Shown here piece by piece: positions 51,298 through 59,738 of a stretch of DNA of 64,000 nt. How positions within the stretch are numbered: the stretch's first letter is position 1; every line of letters starts with the position of its first letter. Source of the stretch: Nitrosomonas sp. HPC101. Lineage in GTDB: Bacteria; Pseudomonadota; Gammaproteobacteria; Burkholderiales; Nitrosomonadaceae. The stretch lies in contig NZ_QRCC01000001.1 in NCBI RefSeq assembly GCF_009833125.1, forward strand, positions 344,020 to 408,019. The letters run 5' to 3'. The notes beneath the pieces were generated by a model. That model searched no databases. It saw only the letters and a list, made by a program, of their open reading frames with translations, and was not told the origin of the DNA. A program made the translations under genes and the position numbers.

Positions 51298-51663
51298 TTA
51301 ATCCGGAATCTCACCAGCTCTTGATGCAGAATCACTTTTATCCTCTACACCCGATTTTTCACTATTTTCGGTAGTACCGGCTGCCTTATCTGATTTCAAT
51401 TCCAAATTTTGCATGATACTTCCTTCGTCTTTATCACCATTTGAGTAATACGTTAGCGTCAAGCTGGTCACAAAAAAGATAGTGGCTGCCAATGCAGTCA
51501 TCCTGCTTAAAAAATTAGCAGAACCACTCGCACCAAACAAACTCCCGGAAGCACCACCCCCAAATGCCGCCCCCATATCTGCACCTTTTCCCTGCTGCAA
51601 CAGAACCAAGACAATAATAACTACCGCTGCGATGATGTGTACCGACCAGATGAGTGTTTCCAC
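51298..51663 (-). CDS. secG: SecG preprotein translocase subunit
   Basis: SecG is a two-helix inner-membrane protein that assists SecYE in protein export. The 121-residue protein has helix one ([20 protein letters not shown]), the conserved [15 protein letters not shown] loop, helix two ([19 protein letters not shown]), and an acidic, Ser/Asp-rich C-terminal tail that is not conserved. It lies between tpiA and tRNA-Leu. Confidence 0.95.
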   Translation of the reverse strand: METLIWSVHIIAAVVIIVLVLLQQGKGADMGAAFGGGASGSLFGASGSANFLSRMTALAATIFFVTSLTLTYYSNGDKDEGSIMQNLELKSDKAAGTTENSEKSGVEDKSDSASRAGEIPD

Positions 51664-51681
51664 AATATGCCTTATCCTTGA

Positions 51682-52440
51682 TCAACCTTGCGCTGCGAAA
51701 CAAATCGAAATAAATTCCGAAGCAACTAATGAAGCTCCTCCAATCAACCCCCCGTCAATATCAGCCATTGCAAATAATTCAGATGCATTATCTGCTTTTA
51801 CACTTCCGCCATAAATTATCTGAATATCTGCCGCAATCTCGTCATTGTGAGAAGCTATCCTATTCCTTATAAACGCATGGACATCCTGCGCTTGCTGGGG
51901 AGTAGCTGTTTTTCCCGTACCGATTGCCCACACCGGCTCATATGCAATAACTGATTGCCTTATCGCATCAATGCCCGCAAAATCAATCACAGCATCAAGT
52001 TGCATGGCTATAACCTGCTCAGTGTCATTTGCCTCTCGCTGCGCCAATGTCTCACCAACGCAAAGTATTGGCACCAGCAATCGTTCTTGTGCGGAGCAAA
52101 ATTTCTCCGCAACCACCTTATTACCCTCACCATACAACGTACGCCGTTCTGAATGACCTACGATCACATAGCGACAACCAAAATCGGCCAGCATACCTGC
52201 CGATATCTCCCCAGTATAAGCGCCTTGGTGATGCTGGCTGACATTTTGTCCTCCCCACTCTACATGAGTACCCCCTAATACCAGCTGCGCTTGCGCCAAG
52301 TAGGGATAGGGAACACAAACCGCACAGGACACATTTTGCAATGACTGGGTGCCCGAAACGATTGAAGCAAGCAACTCCTGATTCCGAATCAAATTGCCAT
52401 GCATTTTCCAGTTTCCTGCCACAAGCCCCGCACGCGCCAT
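51682..52440 (-). CDS. tpiA: Triosephosphate isomerase
   Basis: TpiA interconverts dihydroxyacetone phosphate and glyceraldehyde 3-phosphate. In an autotroph it also serves the Calvin cycle. The 252-residue protein has GNWKMHGN, the catalytic His in VIVGHSERR, the catalytic Glu in AYEPVWAIGTGKTATP (loop 6), and IYGGSVKADNASE with GGLIGGASL. It starts the tpiA-secG-tRNA-nuo run. Confidence 0.98.
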   Translation of the reverse strand: MARAGLVAGNWKMHGNLIRNQELLASIVSGTQSLQNVSCAVCVPYPYLAQAQLVLGGTHVEWGGQNVSQHHQGAYTGEISAGMLADFGCRYVIVGHSERRTLYGEGNKVVAEKFCSAQERLLVPILCVGETLAQREANDTEQVIAMQLDAVIDFAGIDAIRQSVIAYEPVWAIGTGKTATPQQAQDVHAFIRNRIASHNDEIAADIQIIYGGSVKADNASELFAMADIDGGLIGGASLVASEFISICFAAQG

Positions 52441-52645
52441 CCCACCTCCTTTGACTTTAAATCAATCTGCAAAACCCAAGGATGCTACCCGCGAAACCGG
52501 ATCACGTCAATGCCTGCATCATCCAACCAAATCGTAATGATTATGTATTGAACCGACTTTGATTTGCTGCGACTTTAAGGCAAAGTATAATAAAATATAA
52601 AAGTTGTTTATATGTAATCTGCTCCCCCGTTCAACTAAGGCTGAC

Positions 52646-53395
52646 ATGAAAAAACTTGTTCTCCTACGACATGGAGAAAGCATCTGGAACCAGGAAAACC
52701 GCTTTACCGGCTGGACCGATGTTGATCTGACACCCAAGGGGCTTGAAGAAGCCAGAAATGCCGGAAGGCTGCTTCACGAAAATGGCTTTGTCTTCGACAT
52801 TGCACATACATCGCTACTCAAACGGGCAATCCGCACACTGTGGATCGCGCTGGATGAAATGGATCAGATGTGGATTCCGATCGAGCTCAACTGGCGACTC
52901 AACGAGCGTCATTACGGAGCACTGCAAGGCTTGAACAAGGTAGAAACTGCTAAAGAATACGGCGATGAACAAGTACTCACGTGGCGGCGAAGCTATGAAA
53001 CTCGTCCACCTTCCATCGCGATCGAGGATAGGCGCTACCCTGGTTTTGACATACGCTATCGCAGTCTTTCCTCCTCTGATATCCCGGTTGCCGAAAGCCT
53101 AAAGGATACCGTTGCAAGATTTCTTCCCTACTGGAATCAGTCCATTGCTCCGCAGATCAGGGCAGAAAAAAAAGTGATTATTGTGGCGCATGGAAACTCA
53201 CTACGTGCACTGATTAAACATCTCGACAATATCTCGGATCAAGAGATCCTGAACTGCAACATACCGACCGGAATTCCTCTGATTTATGAGCTGGATGATA
53301 ATCTGAAGCCACTTACGAACTATTACCTGGGAGACACAGGCGTAATTGGAGAGGCGATATCAGCAGTCGCAAATCAGGGCAAGGCTGAAACTTGA
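52646..53395 (+). CDS. gpmA: 2,3-bisphosphoglycerate-dependent phosphoglycerate mutase
   Basis: GpmA interconverts 3- and 2-phosphoglycerate in glycolysis and gluconeogenesis. The 249-residue protein starts [20 protein letters not shown], with the phosphorylated His in LRHGES, and contains [14 protein letters not shown] and [17 protein letters not shown] with the second catalytic His. The ATG at 52646 follows AAGGCTGAC; upstream in-frame starts do not match the family. It diverges from tpiA. Confidence 0.98.
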   Translation: MKKLVLLRHGESIWNQENRFTGWTDVDLTPKGLEEARNAGRLLHENGFVFDIAHTSLLKRAIRTLWIALDEMDQMWIPIELNWRLNERHYGALQGLNKVETAKEYGDEQVLTWRRSYETRPPSIAIEDRRYPGFDIRYRSLSSSDIPVAESLKDTVARFLPYWNQSIAPQIRAEKKVIIVAHGNSLRALIKHLDNISDQEILNCNIPTGIPLIYELDDNLKPLTNYYLGDTGVIGEAISAVANQGKAET

Positions 53396-53563
53396 CGTTG
53401 ACTGGTTTAACACAAACCTCATATTTATACTACCACTCCTTGGAAAGTGAAGATCTCGCTTGGTGAACTTAAGACTCCAAGATGGTGTAATTCGTAACTC
53501 ATTGAATCTGTCAAAAGTAAATTTCATTTGCATAAATCGAAATTACCGCTCAGCCAATATCTT

Positions 53564-54790
53564 ATGCAAAAAATCCAACAGGCTGCCACAGCTGCCTATT
53601 TTCTGCTTTTGGTAAATATACTTTCATCTCCCCCGTTACACGCGATTCCTCAAGCCAACCGGGATAATCAAAAGCAGCTGCATGATTTGCGTACGCGTAT
53701 CGACATCCTGCAAAAAGATCTGACTGATAAAGAATCTTCCAAGATCAAGGCGGTTGATGCACTTCGTGATTCTGAACAATCAATAAACAATTTGCACAAC
53801 AAGCTTTCCCAGCTAGCACACCAACAAAAAAATATACAAGACAAACTTACCCGTTTACAAACTAAATCGGCACAGCTTCAAAATGAAACCAGCGCCAGGC
53901 AAACGCAGCTTGGAAAGTTGATCTATTATCAGCACTTGACAAAACACAAACAATATTTGCAATTATTATTCAAACAACAAAACCCTGACAATGCTACGCG
54001 TAACCTCTACTACTATAGATATATAGCACAAGCACGCTCCCAAAATATTGATGAGTTACGTAACCAGCTGGCTGATTTGGATACATTGGCTCATGCAAGC
54101 CATATCCAAAATCAATCCCTTGAACACATCCGGAACGAGCAACTTCGACAAAAGCAGCAGCTCGAGCTGGAAAAAAACCAGCGATCGGAAATCCTGGCAT
54201 CGCTCTCCGCAGAGGTTTCTCGTCAGCAAAAAAAAATTAATGAACTGAAGCAGGATGAACAGCGTCTTTCCAAGTTGATTGAGAAACTCAATAAACAACT
54301 CGCACGTAAAAAAAATCCTCCTACAAAACAAAATAGTAACAAATCAGCATTACGCAATAACAAGTTACCGGAAGCCATTGAACAAAAGGGATCGTTTGCT
54401 GCACTAAAAGGAAAATTACGATTACCTGTCCAAGGAGAACTGATCAACCGCTTTGGCAGCCCGCGCGAGAATGGTGGTATAAAGTGGCAGGGGTTGTTCA
54501 TACGCTCTTCCGGAGGTAACACAGTCAAAGCTATTGCAAATGGAGAAGTTATATTTTCTGACTGGCTACGAGGGTTTGGAAATTTAATGATTCTGGATCA
54601 CGGCAACCATTACATGAGCTTATACGGCAACAACGAAGCAATTTACAAACGGGTGGGCAATAAAGTTAGAAGTGGTGATACGATAGCAACAGTCGGCAAC
54701 AGTGGCGGAAACGCTGAATCAGGCCTGTATTTCGAACTCAGATATCAAGGCAAGCCTTTTGACCCGCTCGGCTGGGTAAAAATAGAATAG
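53564..54790 (+). CDS. EnvC-like factor with M23 peptidase domain
   Basis: The 408-residue protein has an N-terminal hydrophobic segment (signal-like, to about residue 26), long coiled coils (residues about 30-250, Lys/Gln-rich) and a C-terminal LytM/M23 domain (from about KLRLPVQGELINRFG). Features fit EnvC, which activates amidases during cell separation. The domain keeps GLFIRSSGGNTVKAIANGEV and ILDHGNHYMSLYGN. The usual first zinc ligand (H-x4-D motif) is not obvious, so an activator role is favoured. ATG at 53564 is preferred over TTG at 53528; neither has a clear ribosome site. Confidence 0.85.
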   Translation: MQKIQQAATAAYFLLLVNILSSPPLHAIPQANRDNQKQLHDLRTRIDILQKDLTDKESSKIKAVDALRDSEQSINNLHNKLSQLAHQQKNIQDKLTRLQTKSAQLQNETSARQTQLGKLIYYQHLTKHKQYLQLLFKQQNPDNATRNLYYYRYIAQARSQNIDELRNQLADLDTLAHASHIQNQSLEHIRNEQLRQKQQLELEKNQRSEILASLSAEVSRQQKKINELKQDEQRLSKLIEKLNKQLARKKNPPTKQNSNKSALRNNKLPEAIEQKGSFAALKGKLRLPVQGELINRFGSPRENGGIKWQGLFIRSSGGNTVKAIANGEVIFSDWLRGFGNLMILDHGNHYMSLYGNNEAIYKRVGNKVRSGDTIATVGNSGGNAESGLYFELRYQGKPFDPLGWVKIE

Positions 54791-54868
54791 CTTAAAAAAC
54801 TAATATCAAATATTTTAATAAAAATATACAGATTCCTCCGAAAAAATAAAGGGCAGAGCAAATATACC

Positions 54869-56302
54869 ATGCGTAATTTTATGAAAAAAATCAGTTTAGT
54901 TTTCGTCGGCATCATTGCCGGAGTCATGGTCAGCCTGAACTTCTCCGCTATTGCGGATAAAGAGATCAAGGAAGAATTACAAACTCTTCCGATCGAGGAG
55001 TTGCGCACATTCTCGCAAGTGTTCGGTCGTATCAAAAGCGACTATGTTGAGCCTGTAGAAGATAAAAAACTGATTACCGAAGCAATTAACGGAATGCTGG
55101 TCGGACTGGATTCGCACTCGGCTTTCCTGGACAGCGAGGAGTACAAGGAATTGCAAATCGGGACACAAGGAGAATTTGGAGGATTAGGCATACAAGTAAC
55201 AATGGAAGATGGACTGGTCAAGGTCATCTCCCCAATCGAAGATACACCTGCATACCGTGCAGGCATCAAAACCGGCGATCTCATCATAAAAATTGATGAT
55301 ACAGCTGTTAAAGGTATGACACTCAACGACGCCATCAAGCGGATGCGAGGAAAGCCGGATACTTCGATTGTCCTCACTGTTATTCGCGAAGGTGAAGCCG
55401 AGCCTCTTACCTTCACACTTGTTCGCGCTGTTATCAAAATCGAAAGCGTCAAATTCAAGCTTATTGAACCGGGTTACGCCTATATACGCATTACCCAGTT
55501 TCAGGAACGCACCGGAGAAAATCTGGCTGAAGCCATTACCAAACTTTACAGCGAAAGCAAGGTTCCCATGAAAGGCCTGGTGCTGGATTTAAGAAACGAT
55601 CCGGGTGGACTACTAAATAGTGCAGTAGCAGTTTCAGCTGCTTTTCTGCCAAGTAATGCACTGGTGGTTTACACGGAAGGACGCACTAATGACGCCAAAA
55701 TGCAGCTGCGCGCAAATCCCGAATATTATCTCCGCAGTACCGGCCATGATTTTCTGGCGGGCCTGCCGCAAAGTATCAAGACCATACCAATGGTAACGCT
55801 GGTTAATGGTGGCTCTGCTTCCGCATCGGAAATTGTTGCTGGAGCATTGCAGGATTACAAACGATCCATCATCATGGGTTCACAAACCTTTGGCAAGGGA
55901 TCGGTACAAACCATCTTGCCACTCAGCAACAATACGGCCATTAAACTGACAACAGCACGCTACTACACACCCAACGGTCAATCGATACAGGCAAAAGGTA
56001 TCATTCCGGATATACTGGATGAAGATACTGATAACAACTCTCGTCTGTTAAGAGAAGTTGATCTTAATCGCCATTTAAATAATGGTCAGGAAGGAAACAA
56101 CATTCGCCAGAAATCAGCGCTCGAGGAAAAAGGTGCTGAGTCTTCCAAGGAATCAAAAAACAAAACAGGCGAGAAACCAAAGAGCCACGAGCCTATGGAA
56201 TTTGGATCCAGTAATGACCAGCTGTTGACCAAAGCAATTAATTACCTGAAATCTGGATCTAAAAAATCCAAACACGAAACAGCTAAGGCAAATCAAGATT
56301 GA
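54869..56302 (+). CDS. ctpA: S41-family C-terminal processing peptidase (CtpA)
   Basis: CtpA cleaves C-terminal ends of periplasmic proteins. The 477-residue protein has an N-terminal membrane anchor (residues 5-25), a PDZ domain (LGIQVTMEDGLVKVISPIED to GDLIIKIDDTAVKGMTLNDA) and the S41 catalytic core: GGSASASEIVAGALQDYKR with the catalytic Ser, and GSQTFGKGSVQTI with the Lys. The last 100 residues are charged and low-complexity. It follows an EnvC-like gene, as in many proteobacteria, suggesting joint work in envelope maintenance. Confidence 0.93.
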   Translation: MRNFMKKISLVFVGIIAGVMVSLNFSAIADKEIKEELQTLPIEELRTFSQVFGRIKSDYVEPVEDKKLITEAINGMLVGLDSHSAFLDSEEYKELQIGTQGEFGGLGIQVTMEDGLVKVISPIEDTPAYRAGIKTGDLIIKIDDTAVKGMTLNDAIKRMRGKPDTSIVLTVIREGEAEPLTFTLVRAVIKIESVKFKLIEPGYAYIRITQFQERTGENLAEAITKLYSESKVPMKGLVLDLRNDPGGLLNSAVAVSAAFLPSNALVVYTEGRTNDAKMQLRANPEYYLRSTGHDFLAGLPQSIKTIPMVTLVNGGSASASEIVAGALQDYKRSIIMGSQTFGKGSVQTILPLSNNTAIKLTTARYYTPNGQSIQAKGIIPDILDEDTDNNSRLLREVDLNRHLNNGQEGNNIRQKSALEEKGAESSKESKNKTGEKPKSHEPMEFGSSNDQLLTKAINYLKSGSKKSKHETAKANQD

Positions 56303-56330
56303 TTCATTCCGGACAAGGTGGCAGAGCAAC

Positions 56331-57083
56331 GTGGATGATCAACAGCTGTTACGTTACAGTCGCCACATTTTGTTACCGGAAATCGATATTCTTGGTCAGG
56401 AAAAATTAACGCAGTCTAGTGTTTTCATCCTGGGGGCTGGCGGATTAGGCTCTCCTGCCGCACTCTATCTTGCCGCCAGCGGGATTGGAAGGCTTATTAT
56501 TTGTGACTATGACCGGGTTGATCTGACAAACTTGCAACGGCAAATTCTGCATGACACGGCTTCAATTGGCAAACTCAAAACTGATTCTGCCAGAAATACA
56601 CTGCAGCGCATTAACCCGGAAATAGAAATTATCTCCCTGGCAGAGCATGCCACTACTGATCTGTTCAATAGTGAAATTGGTAGCGTTAATATTGTAATTG
56701 ATGCCAGTGACAATTTCCCGGTACGTCACATGCTCAATCAAGCTTGCCTGAATCATCGTAAACCCTTGATATCAGGGGCTGCCGTCCGATTCACCGGGCA
56801 AGTTGCCGTATTCGACCTACGCCAGAATACCAGTCCCTGTTATCATTGCCTGTTCCCTGACTCGGGTGACAGCGATGATCCCGGGTGTGCCGTAATGGGT
56901 GTATTTTCTCCGCTAACAGGTATTATTGGCTGTATTCAGGCCGCCGAAACGATCAAGGTGTTGCTGGGTATCGGCGAAACACTCCATGGTCGCTTGCTTC
57001 TTCTGGACGGGTTAACTATGCGCTGGCGCTCACTCAGACTGAGCAAAGATCCACAGTGCCCTGCATGTGGCTCAGCTCATTAG
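56331..57083 (+). CDS. moeB: MoeB/ThiF-family adenylyltransferase
   Basis: This E1-like enzyme adenylates a ThiS- or MoaD-type sulphur carrier for molybdopterin or thiamine synthesis. The 250-residue protein has RYSRHILLPEIDILGQEKL, the nucleotide-binding GAGGLGSPAALYLAASGIG, and four cysteines that bind zinc (CYHCLFPD and CPACGSAH). No rhodanese tail follows. The GTG at 56331 starts at the conserved position; its ribosome site is weak. MoeB and ThiF cannot be separated from sequence alone. It follows ctpA by 28 bases. Confidence 0.87.
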   Translation: MDDQQLLRYSRHILLPEIDILGQEKLTQSSVFILGAGGLGSPAALYLAASGIGRLIICDYDRVDLTNLQRQILHDTASIGKLKTDSARNTLQRINPEIEIISLAEHATTDLFNSEIGSVNIVIDASDNFPVRHMLNQACLNHRKPLISGAAVRFTGQVAVFDLRQNTSPCYHCLFPDSGDSDDPGCAVMGVFSPLTGIIGCIQAAETIKVLLGIGETLHGRLLLLDGLTMRWRSLRLSKDPQCPACGSAH

Positions 57084-57145
57084 GGCACAAAATGGAGGTG
57101 AAGTAGGTTGCGAGACTTTTACCTTGGGAGAAGAGGAGCCTATAG

Positions 57146-57211
57146 ATGCCGAGCAAACAAAAAAATAGCCGCAAACCGATCATCCACGATCGCACCGGCA
57201 TCACAACCTAA
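57146..57211 (+). CDS. Tiny open frame after moeB, 21 residues
   Basis: A reading frame of 21 codons (MPSKQKNSRKPIIHDRTGIT) has a good ribosome site (GGAGAAGAGGAG) about seven bases before the ATG. It is basic, with no signal or membrane segment. It could be a small protein or a remnant. I recognise nothing. Confidence 0.25.
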   Translation: MPSKQKNSRKPIIHDRTGITT

Positions 57212-57235
57212 TGAATTATTCAGGTTTAACAAACG

Positions 57236-58984
57236 TCAGCCAGATACCTGAAACTGTGATGTTGCAAGACGTGCATAGAGATCGCTGGACTTCATCAACT
57301 CCGCATGTGTCTCCAATGCTTCCAGACAACCATAATGGATAAGAGCAATACGATCAGAAGCAACCACCGTACTCAGGCGATGCGCAATAACAATAGTCGT
57401 CCGGCCTGTACTCAATCTGGCAATTGCCTGCTGCACCCGATGCTCACTCTGACTATCCAGTGCACTGGTCGCTTCATCCAGCAATAAAACAGGGGCATCT
57501 GCCAAAACAGCTCGGGCAATTGCCAGACGCTGCTTCTGGCCACCGGACAACCCTAAACCGGTGTCACCCAGATTGGTCTGATAACCCTGCGGCAAAGACA
57601 TAATAAAATCATGTATGAAGGCCGCCTTCGCAGCCGCTTCAATTTCAGTATTCGTGGCATCTGGACGTGCATAACGCAGGTTCTGTTCGATACTGCCATG
57701 AAATAACGCAGGATTCTGTGAGACCAGCGCAAAACTGCGCCTGAGATCCGATAAATCCAGATCACGGATATCCACACCTTCCAGCTTGATACTCCCCGAT
57801 TGCACATCGTAAAAACGTAGCAGCAAGTCAAACAAAGTCGATTTACCCGCGCCTGAGAGTCCTACCAGTGCCAGCGTTTCACCTGGCCGTACAGTTAGTG
57901 AAAAATCATTGATAGCCTGCACCTCCGGTCGCGACGGATAGGCAAAACATATCTGGTGGAACACGATATCGCCCGTTACCACAGGCAATCGGCGTGGATT
58001 GGCAGGTGAATAGATTTGGCAGGGCTCCTCCAGCAGCTCCATGGTGCGCTCCGCAGCGCCTGCTGCGCGCTGCAAGTCACCCAGCACTTCTGAGACCGAC
58101 CCTACTGCAGAGCCAACGATAATACTGTAAAAAATGAATGCCGCCAGCTCCCCACCACTGATTCTGCCTTCGATTACATCCATACCACCAATCCAGAGCA
58201 TCATGCCGATTGCACCGAACACCAAAACAATCACCACTGCGATCAACCAGGCACGCTGTAATGTCCGCTGACGGGCAATGAGAAATGCATCCTCTACATA
58301 TTGATTGAAACGTATTTTATCCACAGCCTGATGGTTATATGCCTGTACCGTCTTAATCTGCCCAAGCATTTCTCCGACATAAGCGCCGACAGTTGCCACC
58401 TTGTCCTGGCTCTGTCGTGACAACAAACGCACACGTCGTCCAAACAATAAAATAGGTATTATGACCAGTGGAATGCTGAACATAACGATGACAGTCAGCT
58501 TGATATTAGTGATAAATAACAGGATCACACCACCAATCAGCATAATCAGGTTGCGCAACGCAACCGAAATGGAAGAACCCACTACGGATTGCAACAAAGT
58601 CATATCTGCGGTCAGGCGGGACTGGATTTCAAGACTGCGATTGGCTTCAAAAAATCCGGGATGTAACTCGATCAGATGAGCAAAAACCTTACAGCGTATA
58701 TCTGCAACTACCCGCTCGCCCAACCAGGTCACCCAGTAATAGCGGGTAAATGTGCCTATCGCCAGCAGCACCACCAACATCAGGAAAATTAACACATACT
58801 GAACCAGCAATGCAGGAGACTGTGTAGCAAACCCTTGATCTACCAGTAATCGTATGCCTTGGCCAATCGAAAGTGTAATCCCGGCAGTCAGAAACAATGC
58901 CAGCAGACTAAAGCCCATCGATAATTTATAGGGCTTAAGGAAAGCAGCCGCTTTCAAAACGGCCTGCCAACGATTAGTCATCAC
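57236..58984 (-). CDS. MsbA-like ABC exporter, fused permease-ATPase
   Basis: The 582-residue protein joins a six-helix exporter domain (residues about 1-310) to one ATPase domain. ATP motifs are Walker A GLSGAGKSTLFDLL, signature LSGGQKQRLAIARA, Walker B VLLLDEATSALDSQSE and the H-loop AHRLSTV. It resembles MsbA and other half-transporters that export lipids or drugs; the substrate is not evident. The start is ATG at 58984, divergent from the phosphatase gene. Confidence 0.9.
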   Translation of the reverse strand: MMTNRWQAVLKAAAFLKPYKLSMGFSLLALFLTAGITLSIGQGIRLLVDQGFATQSPALLVQYVLIFLMLVVLLAIGTFTRYYWVTWLGERVVADIRCKVFAHLIELHPGFFEANRSLEIQSRLTADMTLLQSVVGSSISVALRNLIMLIGGVILLFITNIKLTVIVMFSIPLVIIPILLFGRRVRLLSRQSQDKVATVGAYVGEMLGQIKTVQAYNHQAVDKIRFNQYVEDAFLIARQRTLQRAWLIAVVIVLVFGAIGMMLWIGGMDVIEGRISGGELAAFIFYSIIVGSAVGSVSEVLGDLQRAAGAAERTMELLEEPCQIYSPANPRRLPVVTGDIVFHQICFAYPSRPEVQAINDFSLTVRPGETLALVGLSGAGKSTLFDLLLRFYDVQSGSIKLEGVDIRDLDLSDLRRSFALVSQNPALFHGSIEQNLRYARPDATNTEIEAAAKAAFIHDFIMSLPQGYQTNLGDTGLGLSGGQKQRLAIARAVLADAPVLLLDEATSALDSQSEHRVQQAIARLSTGRTTIVIAHRLSTVVASDRIALIHYGCLEALETHAELMKSSDLYARLATSQFQVSG

Positions 58985-59106
58985 GAATAAATCCTGGTGG
59001 TAAATCTCAGATCATACAGTTAGGAAAGTTAGAAACGGAAATTCTGGTTTTTTTGTGATCAAAGGTATAATTGCAAAACTTTTAACCAATTATAACAGCA
59101 GGATAA

Positions 59107-59610
59107 ATGGGACATTCGGAAGCAGAAAAAATCAGCGTTTTGTTTGTCTGCATGGGAAATATCTGCCGATCACCCACTGCAGACGCAGTATTCAGGCATC
59201 ATGTCAGATCTGCCAGGCTAGAGCACCTCATTCATATTGATTCTGCCGGAACACATGCTTACCACATCGGCGAACCACCAGATCGACGTTCACAGCAGGC
59301 TGCGCTCAAACGGGGTTACAATTTACAGAGTTTACGTGCCAGGAGAGTTGTGGAAGAGGATTTTTCACATTTCCAATACGTCCTGGCTATGGATCACTAT
59401 AACCTAGAAGAATTGCGACAAAACTGCCCATCACAATATACCGACCGGCTAGGGTTATTACTGCAATATAGCGACCAATGGAAAACCCAGCAAGAAGTAC
59501 CTGACCCATATTATGGCGGCAACTACGGATTTGAAAGAGTGTTGGATCTGGTAGAAAATGCAAGTCAGGGGTTGTTAAGGCATATTTCTGAGAATATCTA
59601 TACTAGATAG
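59107..59610 (+). CDS. Low-molecular-weight phosphotyrosine phosphatase
   Basis: The 167-residue protein has the catalytic P-loop VCMGNICRSPTADAVF (Cys at residue 15, Arg at 21) and the general-acid loop DPYYGG. Length is usual. These enzymes dephosphorylate protein tyrosines, and in bacteria often work with tyrosine kinases in exopolysaccharide export. No tyrosine kinase or polysaccharide gene is nearby. The start is the ATG at 59107, after an A-rich region. Confidence 0.92.
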   Translation: MGHSEAEKISVLFVCMGNICRSPTADAVFRHHVRSARLEHLIHIDSAGTHAYHIGEPPDRRSQQAALKRGYNLQSLRARRVVEEDFSHFQYVLAMDHYNLEELRQNCPSQYTDRLGLLLQYSDQWKTQQEVPDPYYGGNYGFERVLDLVENASQGLLRHISENIYTR

Positions 59611-59672
59611 ATAAACTATTAAAAATAACCTTTTTAGTATTTAATACAGACTTAATCAAAATCAAACCGCCA

Positions 59673-59698
59673 CAAGTTTTATTATTTAATAAAACTTG
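59673..59698. terminator. AT-rich hairpin between the phosphatase and the PQQ gene
   Basis: An 11-base perfect stem CAAGTTTTATT with AATAAAACTTG has a four-base loop. It could end transcription of the phosphatase gene, but its low GC content makes it weak. Confidence 0.45.
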
Positions 59699-59738
59699 AC
59701 TACAAAAGAAGAATACACCCATATACCTTCCAATCAAA

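Noticed and set aside
59043..59096. Promoter for the phosphatase gene with TATAAT at 59066
   Set aside because: The -10 is good, but no acceptable -35 element lies 16-18 bases upstream, so I did not list it.
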